Shown piece after piece: positions 1-5,995 of a DNA stretch of 50,634 bases; within the stretch, counting starts at the first letter, position 1, and every line of letters starts with the position of its first letter. The notes beneath the pieces were generated by a model. The model saw only the letters and a program-made list of their open reading frames with translations. It searched no databases and had not been told where the DNA came from. A program made the translations under genes and the position numbers. Origin of the DNA: a virus; the IMG/VR virus record IMGVR_UViG_3300046812_000279, positions 1 to 50,634 of that record. One strand, 5' to 3'.

Positions 1-127
1 ATACGCCGGTGTCGATGGTCCGCCGCGGCCTGCGTGCGCTCGGCTTCCTGGCTGCGATTGAGAAGTCCAGGCAGGGAGCTCCGCCCGGCGTCGTCGCCGA
101 CAAGATGGTTGACCAGGCTTGGCGATC
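1..127. repeat. Terminal direct repeat, left copy
   Basis: These 127 bases are identical to 50508-50634. An exact end overlap of this length is what a de Bruijn assembler leaves when it closes a circular or circularly permuted molecule, and 127 is a common maximum k-mer. Both copies carry the same part of the giant virion gene, and that reading frame continues across the join, so this is one locus and not a duplicated gene. A real packaging repeat cannot be excluded without reads. Confidence 0.95.
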
Positions 128-431
128 GCTGATTGCTCCGGCGATGGGGCCTGGTGTGCAGTTCGCCTACACGGCTCGAACGGGCGAGAATTTGTACGGG
201 ACGCGGCTGGCTGAACATGCCGAACCAGGAGAGGGCGGCCAAACATGGTTGAACATGAAGGCCGCCCTGGCGAACGCTAACCCTGCTGTGGCGGCCCTCA
301 CTGGTGCGGATGAGCCGCCGGGGAATCTGCACTCTTCGTCTGACCTGGAGCGCTGGTCGAAGCTGCTGGGGCCGCTGGGGCCGAAGTTCCGGGGTGAGAC
401 TCGCCGGCAGTCGGCGTCGAAGTCGCACTAG
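1..431 (+). CDS. 3' end of the giant polyvalent-type virion protein
   Basis: This is the C-terminal part of the gene that begins at 45113. Base 1 is the second base of an Asp codon whose first base is 50507. The frame runs open to a TAG at 429-431. Joining 45113-50507 to 1-431 gives 5,826 nt, exactly 1,942 codons, which supports the circular join. The tail is Gly/Pro/Ala rich and ends with a basic stretch (RGETRRQSASKSH). The gene converges on, and overlaps by 134 nt, the leftmost gene of the minus-strand arm. Confidence 0.9.
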   Translation, partial: TPVSMVRRGLRALGFLAAIEKSRQGAPPGVVADKMVDQAWRSLIAPAMGPGVQFAYTARTGENLYGTRLAEHAEPGEGGQTWLNMKAALANANPAVAALTGADEPPGNLHSSSDLERWSKLLGPLGPKFRGETRRQSASKSH

Positions 432-738
432 GCGGGCCGCCTGGCGGCGTTATAGCCGGTTCCAGTCCCTTCGGGATTGGGTCCGGCTCGGGGGCCGGCG
501 GGGCGTCCAACTGCTTCAACACGGTCGCAAAGTCGCTAATCGGTTCGTCGGACCATTCGCCGCCCAAGTCGGCCGGCCTGACGTAGGATCGCGTCGCCCC
601 CATGTACCGGGGGTCATCGACGAACGTCTCCCCATCGAAGTTAATCGTCCAAATCAGCCTGGCCGTCTTAGGTTGGCTTTGCTTCCGCCAGAACAGCAAC
701 AGGTGTGGTGCTGTTGGCGCTTTCAGGGTCCACTTCAT
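298..738 (-). CDS. Hypothetical protein, last gene of the left arm
   Basis: 146 residues. The first ~100 look like a compact globular protein (motifs FDGETFVDD and YMGATRSYV). The remaining third is low-complexity Pro/Ala/Ser/Thr and overlaps the convergent 3' end of the giant virion gene, so it may be weakly constrained. ATG at 738 is chosen over the GTG at 741 because GGAGG at 746-750 then sits 7 nt away and the start overlaps the upstream stop as TGATG. Not recognised. Confidence 0.65.
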   Translation of the reverse strand: MKWTLKAPTAPHLLLFWRKQSQPKTARLIWTINFDGETFVDDPRYMGATRSYVRPADLGGEWSDEPISDFATVLKQLDAPPAPEPDPIPKGLEPAITPPGGPPSATSTPTAGESHPGTSAPAAPAASTSAPGQTKSADSPAAHPHQ

Positions 739-1190
739 CACTCAGCCTCCTTTGGTGGTAGGGCCTTCTGAGCGGCCCATCGCTCTCTCAACTCTGCAAA
801 CTTCGTTCTTAGGTCTTGCGCCCGTGGCGGCAACTCGATCGCCACCCCGCCGGCCTCTTTCTCAAGCCTGGCGGCCGCCTCATGAAGCAGTCGCCAGCGC
901 TCCTCGGCTTGCGGCCAAAATACCAGGATCATGGCCGCCACTGCCGATGCTTCCTGCGGGTCGATCTTCCCGCACTGTTTGAGCATCGAAATGTATTCGA
1001 GACAAAGTACCGACCGCTCGCGGCAATGGGGCAACTCCTTGTCGAAGCGAGGATCATCCAGGCCGTTGGCCACCCGGTACAATCCAGCTTCCGACCCGTA
1101 CCCCTCTTCTTCAAGGTAGTGTGCCGCTGCCATCTTCTGCACCACGCCGGAGCGGTCGGCTAGTTTCATGAGTGCGGCTTTCTCACTCAT
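738..1190 (-). CDS. Hypothetical helical protein
   Basis: 150 residues, mostly helical, with a charged C-terminal half (EERWRLLHEAAARLEKEAG and later KFAELRERWAAQKAL) that may form a short coiled coil. The ATG at 1190 overlaps the upstream gene's stop (ATGAGTGA), so the two are translationally coupled; a TTG at 1199 is the alternative. Its own stop overlaps the next start by one base. No domain recognised. Confidence 0.7.
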   Translation of the reverse strand: MSEKAALMKLADRSGVVQKMAAAHYLEEEGYGSEAGLYRVANGLDDPRFDKELPHCRERSVLCLEYISMLKQCGKIDPQEASAVAAMILVFWPQAEERWRLLHEAAARLEKEAGGVAIELPPRAQDLRTKFAELRERWAAQKALPPKEAE

Positions 1191-1668
1191 AAGGCTCAAT
1201 CTCCGTTCGGTGAATACACTTGGCGAGGAGCAAGCCGGCTTCCAGCAGGACGACGCCGATACCCTTGCACTTTCCGCACCGTGCCTTTAGCGGCTCATTC
1301 GGCGGCGGGATAGTTTCACCAGGCTTGTTCTCTGACTGATTGCGCCACTGCACCCATGCCTGGGACTCGACAATCTTCCGGCCGTTGCACAGGTCGCATA
1401 CGGCCATCAGGTCGCCGCCAGCGTCTAGGACTTCATTCATGCCGCCGGTCGGCTCACTGGCGAACAGTCGGCGGAATTGCGACCGAAACTCCTTCGCATG
1501 CAACCGGACCGGTGCATCCGGCGGCAGCTGCACTTCGATCGCTTCGCACATTTGAACCCCGTCGATGATCAGGGCGGCCAGGCCGGTGCGACTGTCCACT
1601 CCCCAATTTTCGTACATCGCGTCGAGCAGCTTCTTCAACTGACTCGCGGCCATTCTTCTCTTCGCCAT
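1183..1668 (-). CDS. Protein with two CxxCxG zinc motifs
   Basis: 161 residues. The N-terminus is basic (MAKRRMAASQLKKLL). The C-terminal half has two Cys pairs, CDLCNGRK and CGKCKGIG, spaced like the CxxCxGxG units of DnaJ-type zinc domains, so binding of one zinc is likely. The frame stays open far upstream, but ATG 1668 is preceded by GGAGG at a good distance and the upstream translation is compositionally poor. The role is unknown; the Cys pattern alone suggests a nucleic-acid or protein-binding module. Confidence 0.75.
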   Translation of the reverse strand: MAKRRMAASQLKKLLDAMYENWGVDSRTGLAALIIDGVQMCEAIEVQLPPDAPVRLHAKEFRSQFRRLFASEPTGGMNEVLDAGGDLMAVCDLCNGRKIVESQAWVQWRNQSENKPGETIPPPNEPLKARCGKCKGIGVVLLEAGLLLAKCIHRTEIEPYE

Positions 1669-1738
1669 CGCGTCCTCCAAGTTAGGTGTCAAAGCGCAAG
1701 AACCCCTCCCCCCAGCCCTTCCTACGGCGGCTTCCATT

Positions 1739-2050
1739 CCACGGGCGGTCCGTGGCCCTCTCCGCTGAGCCGAGCTTGGCTCAGGTCGCCTGGCCGTTTC
1801 AGACCAGGCCCGCTGTATCGGTTCGCGGCACTCGCTACCTGCGGTTAAGGGGCGTTGACCCCGTACGCCGACTTCACGGCGATTTCCTCCCGCCAACTCC
1901 GGGTAGTGGAGTTTGCCCATCCTGGGGCTATGTAGGAGGGTTGACCGGAAGAGGGACCGGCCCTAGCATGGCCGGTAGCTCAGTTCTCTCTTCGGTCAGC
2001 CCCTCTGACCAACTCGAACCCCACCGGGCGATGCGGCCCTGGTGGGGTTT
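1739..2050. ncRNA. Candidate structured RNA: dense run of stem-loops, no gene
   Basis: The 388 bp between the genes ending at 1668 and 2057 hold no convincing coding region. They contain a series of separate perfect stems: 1739-1755 (6 bp), 1765-1784 (7 bp), 1788-1809 (6 bp), 1849-1862 (4 bp), 1866-1881 (5 bp), 1895-1913 (6 bp), 1957-1977 (7 bp), 1994-2010 (6 bp) and 2017-2049 (9 bp plus 3 bp). The last is followed on the plus strand by a T-rich tract, so a plus-strand transcript antisense to the surrounding operon is the better reading. A structured leader within the leftward mRNA is the alternative. It matches no RNA family I know. Confidence 0.4.
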
Positions 2051-2056
2051 GTCTTT
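2017..2056 (+). terminator. Rho-independent terminator (plus strand)
   Basis: AACCCCACC pairs with GGTGGGGTT around an inner GGG/CCC stem and an 8-nt loop, followed by TTTGTCTTTT. On the minus strand the hairpin directly follows a stop codon but has no clean T tract. It could end plus-strand transcripts that run past the giant gene at 431, or a transcript of the hairpin-rich region itself. Confidence 0.6.
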
Positions 2057-2227
2057 TCAGTCGAAATCGCTACCGCTGTCGGACCAATAGCTGTCGTCGT
2101 CGGAGTCGAGAAAGTCCTCGTCGTCCTCATCGTCGAACACGGTCGTTTTGGCGTGGCAACCGCATTCGCAGTTTGCTTCGTCGCAGTGTACGCAGTCGTC
2201 GTTTTCGCATGCCTCGGACATTTTCAC
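2057..2227 (-). CDS. Small Cys-cluster, acidic-tail protein
   Basis: 56 residues in two blocks: a Cys/His cluster (CENDDCVHCDEANCECGCH) with six Cys and two His, then a tail that is almost all Asp, Glu and Ser. The cluster could bind one or two metal ions; the tail resembles DNA-mimic or chaperone-binding acidic tails, which is inference. GTG 2227 is preferred to ATG 2221 because GGAGGG (2235-2240) is 7 nt upstream of it. A palindromic repeat (2243-2268) lies just upstream of the ribosome-binding site. Confidence 0.65.
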   Translation of the reverse strand: MKMSEACENDDCVHCDEANCECGCHAKTTVFDDEDDEDFLDSDDDSYWSDSGSDFD

Positions 2228-2242
2228 GGCTTTGCCCTCCGT

Positions 2243-2268
2243 CCAGGTGTGGCGGACGCCACACCTGG
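2243..2268. repeat. Dispersed palindrome, copy 1
   Basis: CCAGGTGTGG and CCACACCTGG separated by CGGACG (12-bp stem, 2-nt loop when fully paired). Intergenic, 11 nt after the stop of the minus-strand gene ending at 2280 and just before the next ribosome-binding site. Confidence 0.95.
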
Positions 2269-2279
2269 AAGCCTCTTGG

Positions 2280-2630
2280 TTACTGATTGTCGTTCGACGG
2301 CGAGTAAATCGTAATCGTCTGACTGCCGACGATGGCCACAACCGAGCCATCCGTGTTGACCCGGATGGTGACCAGGCCGCCAAGGATGGTGATTTGCCGC
2401 GGATTCTCCCGTGTCCCGGCCCAAGGCACCGAGCCGATCGCGCCCCTCGGCGTTCCGACCGGCGGGCCGCCTGTCGTGGGTCGGGGCCCCTCGACGTAGA
2501 ACATGGCCTCGGTCGGGTCGCCGCTCTGGTCGGGTACCACCAGGAAATAGCCGTTGACGTTGGCGCCGAGTTGTTCGGCGATCAGGTCGTCAAGGCCGCT
2601 GGCGATAGCGTTCTTCTGTGCGTCGTTCAT
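2280..2630 (-). CDS. Hypothetical beta-rich protein
   Basis: 116 residues. A helical N-terminus is followed by predicted beta strands (GYFLVVPD, ITILGGLVTIRVNTDGSV and ITIYS). The C-terminal part resembles, in composition and phrasing, the plus-strand virion protein at 31405-31707 (GNIRVTITTTGAIIIDV), so the two may share a small beta fold. ATG 2630 has GAGGAG about 9 nt upstream. Function unknown. Confidence 0.7.
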   Translation of the reverse strand: MNDAQKNAIASGLDDLIAEQLGANVNGYFLVVPDQSGDPTEAMFYVEGPRPTTGGPPVGTPRGAIGSVPWAGTRENPRQITILGGLVTIRVNTDGSVVAIVGSQTITIYSPSNDNQ

Positions 2631-2643
2631 CGGACCAGTCTCC

Positions 2644-2919
2644 TCAAACTCGCTCGTTCATCCACTTGTTGACCGCCTCCACGTCGAGCTTGTCCGTGAA
2701 GGGGCTAGGTTTGCCGGTACTCCCCGGCTCCCGTTTCATCGATTTCAGCTTGATTCCTTTCTTGCGGAACTTCCAGGCGATGATGTTGACCTGGTGAGTG
2801 TCGATGCCGGTCTTTTCGCTGACCTCGGCCGGTGTGTTCGACGACTCCCAAGCCTGGGCGAATTCCAGGTGCGTAATCTGCGGGGCGGCCGCCGGTGCGA
2901 CTAGGACGAAGTCGGACAT
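2644..2919 (-). CDS. Small helix-turn-helix protein
   Basis: 91 residues. Residues ~17-62 read as a helix-turn-helix: EFAQAWESSNTPAEVSEKTG followed by a basic second helix ending in KFRKKGIKLKSMKR. That is the layout of phage DNA-binding or regulatory proteins of the homeodomain-like class. The Lys/Arg-rich end of the recognition region supports DNA contact. ATG 2919 follows AGGAG. It could be a late regulator or a small terminase-like DNA binder; its place in the early arm favours a regulator. Confidence 0.7.
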   Translation of the reverse strand: MSDFVLVAPAAAPQITHLEFAQAWESSNTPAEVSEKTGIDTHQVNIIAWKFRKKGIKLKSMKREPGSTGKPSPFTDKLDVEAVNKWMNERV

Positions 2920-2927
2920 AAACGCTC

Positions 2928-4223
2928 CTACGCTTTCAGGTTGGCAAATAGGTCCGCATTGGGCCGCAAACAATGCGGACTGAACCAAATGCGTTCCCGG
3001 TTTCGGTTCTTGTTCACGCGGCCGCCTCGGACGGCTCGATTCGCATAGCCCCCCTGCGCTCGCCAGGCGACGCACTCCCAACCGTGCTTTTCGAGAATCG
3101 CGTAGCCGTCCGTGTCGTACCCGCAAACGGCTATCCTCATGAGCGGATGGCCGCCATGCTTGAGGCAATAGGCTAGGACCTTGTCGCGGATTTCGTCGGT
3201 CGAAGTCCGATCGTCGCCCTTGTACAGATGGCCGTCCCTCGACCGCTTGCCGTCCGCCTTGTGAGTCGGGTAGGGCGGGTCGAAGAAGATCCCGGTCAGC
3301 CCAAGTCGTGTCGTCGTCGTCTCGCTGAAACAGGTGCGATGCCACTGGCCATATAGGACCCGCCACAGTCGGCACCGATCGGCCAGGGCCTGCATCCAGT
3401 CCTCAAGGAACTCGCGGCGTTCCCGGCAGGACCCGGCGGCCCCGTTCGAGTTGACCCCTCGGCCGATGTCGTACGCATCGCCCAACTGCGGCCGCCCTCG
3501 GAAGCGATTGACGCCGGTACCAGGCTCGCCCCGTTGGCCCATCAGTCGCGGGCGCCGTTTCTGCATCGATGTCTGGCCGCCGCCCAATTCGTTCAGGCCG
3601 CCATTCTTGAGCTTGGGCCGCTTCGCCGTCCGCCCGGTGAATGTGTTAATGGCTCGGTTGCCAGGCCGCGATAGGTCCGGCATCTTCTTCTGATTGACCC
3701 CGCTGCCGCCTTCCATCCTCGGCACGGTCTTGCGCTGGCCGATGACTCCTCGGCCCTTCATGTTGGGCCGCGAATTCTTGAAGTCCCCGCCGGCCGTGCG
3801 GCCCTGGCCGGTACACCAACCGCCGCCAATCCAGGTCGATTGACCCCAAGCCCACCAACCCGCGATCTTCGCCGACGAGAACTCCGGCTCGGTGATAATC
3901 CGCCGCCGGTACCTGGCCGATGTCGCGCTCAGTTCCAGCCAGCGATGGCGGGCGTGCAGGTCAGCCTCGGTGACCGGATTGTCGCAATAGCGGGCGACGG
4001 CGATCGGATCGGCGACGACGGCTCGGAAGAAGTTGACGACGTAATGATTGATGTCGTTGACCGTCTCGATGCGGCCGGTGTGCCAGGTCGGCCGGCGCAA
4101 TAGCCAGGAGCATGACCCGCAGAATGGGTCGATGGCGTTTTGCACGTCGCCGATTCGTGACCAAACCAGGTCGGCAATTGCAGACTTGCCGCCCATCCAG
4201 GGGAACGGTGCTTTTAGGATCAT
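2928..4223 (-). CDS. D12-class adenine-specific DNA methyltransferase with a large insert
   Basis: 431 residues. It would methylate adenine N6 in DNA using S-adenosylmethionine. Motifs in the family order: PFPWMGGKS (residues 6-14), DPFCGS (about 32-37, AdoMet site) and the catalytic DPPY (315-318). A Gly/Arg/Lys/Asn-rich segment at about 140-260 separates the two halves and makes the protein far longer than the usual ~270 residues; it may serve target recognition. Likely role: protecting phage DNA from host restriction, since no partner nuclease is adjacent. Its ATG overlaps the upstream stop (ATGA), so it is coupled to the RusA-like gene. Confidence 0.88.
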   Translation of the reverse strand: MILKAPFPWMGGKSAIADLVWSRIGDVQNAIDPFCGSCSWLLRRPTWHTGRIETVNDINHYVVNFFRAVVADPIAVARYCDNPVTEADLHARHRWLELSATSARYRRRIITEPEFSSAKIAGWWAWGQSTWIGGGWCTGQGRTAGGDFKNSRPNMKGRGVIGQRKTVPRMEGGSGVNQKKMPDLSRPGNRAINTFTGRTAKRPKLKNGGLNELGGGQTSMQKRRPRLMGQRGEPGTGVNRFRGRPQLGDAYDIGRGVNSNGAAGSCRERREFLEDWMQALADRCRLWRVLYGQWHRTCFSETTTTRLGLTGIFFDPPYPTHKADGKRSRDGHLYKGDDRTSTDEIRDKVLAYCLKHGGHPLMRIAVCGYDTDGYAILEKHGWECVAWRAQGGYANRAVRGGRVNKNRNRERIWFSPHCLRPNADLFANLKA

Positions 4224-4810
4224 TGCTCGCCGTCGTCCTTGTCGGTGTCGTCGAACGGATATCGCACGGTGATTTCGACCCCATGCTTCTTGGCGTTGCG
4301 TTGCTTGAATCGCCAACTGACCAGGTCAACGCGGCCGTCGTCCACTCCGAACCGATCGGCGACGGCGTCCTGCACGTTCTTAAGCGCTCCGACCAGGTTT
4401 CCGTAGTCCATGTGCCTCGGCCCAAGCCTGGTCAGCTTGACGACGACGCGGCGACGGGGCTCGGCGTGAACCGCCGCGACGAACTCCGCCAGGGCGGCAT
4501 ACTGCTTCGCCATGCAGCGATGCACTTTCCTGACGACTTGGCCCTTGGCGCCGGTCAGTTGCTGCCGGCTGAAACGGCCGTTGTCGGGCGGCTGAGTGTA
4601 AACGCTGACAAGCCAGGTCGCCGGAGCGGTGTACGACTCTTCCAGCAGCGATCGATGCGGCCGCTTCTTGCGTCTCTCGAGCGGCGGCTTGATGTCGGCC
4701 AGCAGTTCCTTGCCCAACTCGCGGGGAGCTCCGCCGGCCGTCCCGCCGCGGTCGATCGCCATTTGAGCGTAGCGGTCAATCTCTTCCTGCGTCATCCTTG
4801 CGGTCGGCAC
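4220..4810 (-). CDS. RusA-like Holliday junction resolvase
   Basis: 196 residues. The C-terminal half has the RusA layout: a strand, then MDYGNLVGALKNVQDAVADR, then FGVDDGRVDLVSW and a final strand. In RusA, Asp residues of a DxDN motif and a later Asp bind Mg. Here D135, N138, D148 and D157-D158 are present, but the second Asp of DxDN is Gly (DYGN), so activity is uncertain. The extra N-terminal ~60 residues are basic. GTG 4810 is chosen because AGGAG is 7 nt upstream; ATG 4795 is the alternative. A role in resolving recombination intermediates fits the other recombination genes in this arm. Confidence 0.65.
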   Translation of the reverse strand: MPTARMTQEEIDRYAQMAIDRGGTAGGAPRELGKELLADIKPPLERRKKRPHRSLLEESYTAPATWLVSVYTQPPDNGRFSRQQLTGAKGQVVRKVHRCMAKQYAALAEFVAAVHAEPRRRVVVKLTRLGPRHMDYGNLVGALKNVQDAVADRFGVDDGRVDLVSWRFKQRNAKKHGVEITVRYPFDDTDKDDGEQ

Positions 4811-4814
4811 GGCG

Positions 4815-5087
4815 TTACTCCTTAATCGCCTCGAATTGGATCACTGCGAAATTGAAGTTATGGTAATTAGTGACGCTATGGACACGCTGTGTGAGCCGGT
4901 GCGGCTTCTTCGCAATCACTCCGGCGGTTCGTAGCTGGTCATCGGCCCACTTGCGGAGGGCCGACAAGTGTTCAAGCGGGAGGGCAGGAGCGGCTTTTCG
5001 AGCAGGCCGACCGCCCTTAGCCCTTCGATGTGTTTGCACCCTTTTAGCTCGTTTTCTCTTCGACTTAGGAAGTCTTTGCACTGACAT
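4815..5087 (-). CDS. Basic hypothetical protein, overlaps the SWIM gene
   Basis: 90 residues. The first 35 are strongly Lys/Arg rich (KSKRKRAKRVQTHRRAKGG), typical of nucleic-acid binding; the rest is a mixed alpha/beta segment ending at TAA 4815, just before the ribosome-binding site of the RusA-like gene. ATG 5087 has GGAGG at a good distance. Its first 172 bases overlap the 3' end of the gene at 4916-5311 in another frame, so either both frames are used or the true start is downstream. Confidence 0.55.
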   Translation of the reverse strand: MSVQRLPKSKRKRAKRVQTHRRAKGGRPARKAAPALPLEHLSALRKWADDQLRTAGVIAKKPHRLTQRVHSVTNYHNFNFAVIQFEAIKE

Positions 5088-5311
5088 GTTGAACCTCCCG
5101 ACGTTTCGAGAACGTCGTAAACTTCGTCAATAGGATCGCCACCCACTTTTGCCAGGCGGTACGCCACCCGGCCGATCGATTGATTCACTTCCAGGCGAGT
5201 CACCCGGTACAGAGTCTCCGGCGACCAGCCCGCTTTCGTCTTGTTCCTCAGAAACAGCACGTCCAATACCAGCCTGGCCATCCCCTCGACCGGGGTCGGT
5301 TGAGTCTGCAT
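4916..5311 (-). CDS. SWIM-type zinc finger protein
   Basis: 131 residues. The signature CxCx(13)CxH (C76, C78, C92, H94) matches the SWIM zinc-binding motif, which in known proteins binds DNA or protein partners. The N-terminal half looks globular (from MARLVLDVLFLRNK). The last ~30 residues overlap the start of the next gene and look unconstrained. Its 5' end overlaps the 3' end of the HNH gene by 185 bases. Possible role in recombination or transposition control, by analogy only. Confidence 0.65.
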   Translation of the reverse strand: MQTQPTPVEGMARLVLDVLFLRNKTKAGWSPETLYRVTRLEVNQSIGRVAYRLAKVGGDPIDEVYDVLETSGGSTCQCKDFLSRRENELKGCKHIEGLRAVGLLEKPLLPSRLNTCRPSASGPMTSYEPPE

Positions 5312-5663
5312 CCTTGCGTCTCCACGGTCGGGGCGGCAGCGGGCCGTACTTCGGAGCGTTCACGCATCGGAACAACCATCGGAAGATTTGAGAGGGCGAG
5401 ATTCGGCACCCTTGGCGCCGGCTTTCCCGCATGGCGACGTACGCGCACATCGCTGTATTTTCGGCAGTGTCGTTTTCGAGAATATCGTGGCATGGGCGGC
5501 AGCAACCGGATAGGTTCTCGGGCAGGTCCAGTCGGCGGCCGCCGCCCATGCCAGTCTTGACGAACGTATGATGCGGGTCGCGGTGTTCAAACCGGACCCC
5601 GCATCGTTCGCACAATCCAGGCCCGCTGAATTCTCGGCGGGTTTCGAGTCGATCGACGATCAT
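5127..5663 (-). CDS. HNH-type zinc endonuclease-like protein
   Basis: 178 residues. C18-x-x-C21, then HHTFVKT (H31-H32), DLPENL (N50) and CCRPCHD (C55, C58, H59) give the HNH layout: two Cys pairs for structural zinc with His-Asn-His for metal-dependent cleavage. The last ~75 residues overlap the SWIM gene in another frame and look like run-through, so the functional domain probably ends near residue 110. The ATG overlaps the stop of the GroES gene (ATGA). It could be a packaging-associated or homing-type nuclease; no intron or intein is visible. Confidence 0.65.
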   Translation of the reverse strand: MIVDRLETRREFSGPGLCERCGVRFEHRDPHHTFVKTGMGGGRRLDLPENLSGCCRPCHDILENDTAENTAMCAYVAMRESRRQGCRISPSQIFRWLFRCVNAPKYGPLPPRPWRRKDADSTDPGRGDGQAGIGRAVSEEQDESGLVAGDSVPGDSPGSESIDRPGGVPPGKSGWRSY

Positions 5664-5953
5664 TCGTCCACTTCCGCCATCACGGAGCTTGCATCGACCA
5701 TAACCAGGCCCTCGCCAAACTCGGCCAGGTCATCGCAACCGTACGACTCGAACAGGACCGCCTGGCCCTCCTTCAACTCGATCGGCTGACGTTCGCCGGT
5801 TTCCGGGTTGAGTTTGCCAGGCCCCATAGCGACGACGGTACCCCGCCGTGGCTTCGTCTGTGCCTGGTCGGGAAGGATCAGGCCGCCCTTGGTTTTCTCC
5901 TCGGGCTTGTCCCGTTTGATCAGGACGTTATTACTCAGCGGTTTCAACTTCAC
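5660..5953 (-). CDS. groES: GroES co-chaperonin (Cpn10)
   Basis: 97 residues, the normal GroES length. It starts KLKPLSNNVLIKRDK as Cpn10 does, has the mobile loop with GGLILP (the GroEL-binding tripeptide region) and the later VLFESYG motif. GroES caps the host GroEL ring and changes the folding chamber; phage versions (T4 gp31) allow the capsid protein to fold. No GroEL gene is present, so it must work with the host chaperonin. GTG 5953 is the start, with GAGGGA upstream. A J domain in the giant virion protein is a second link to host chaperones. Confidence 0.92.
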   Translation of the reverse strand: MKLKPLSNNVLIKRDKPEEKTKGGLILPDQAQTKPRRGTVVAMGPGKLNPETGERQPIELKEGQAVLFESYGCDDLAEFGEGLVMVDASSVMAEVDE

Positions 5954-5995
5954 GGTCGGTCCCTCGGTGTGGTTATGCGGGTCGCCCCGCTGGAC

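Noticed and set aside
1687-1692. TTGACA on the minus strand before the gene at 1183
   Set aside because: No -10 at 16-18 bp; the position falls in the start of the gene.
1957-2047. TAGCTCAGTT and nearby stems look like part of a tRNA on the plus strand
   Set aside because: No matching D-stem partner, no T-loop TTCGA on this strand and no acceptor pair at the right distance. Treated as part of the hairpin-rich region.
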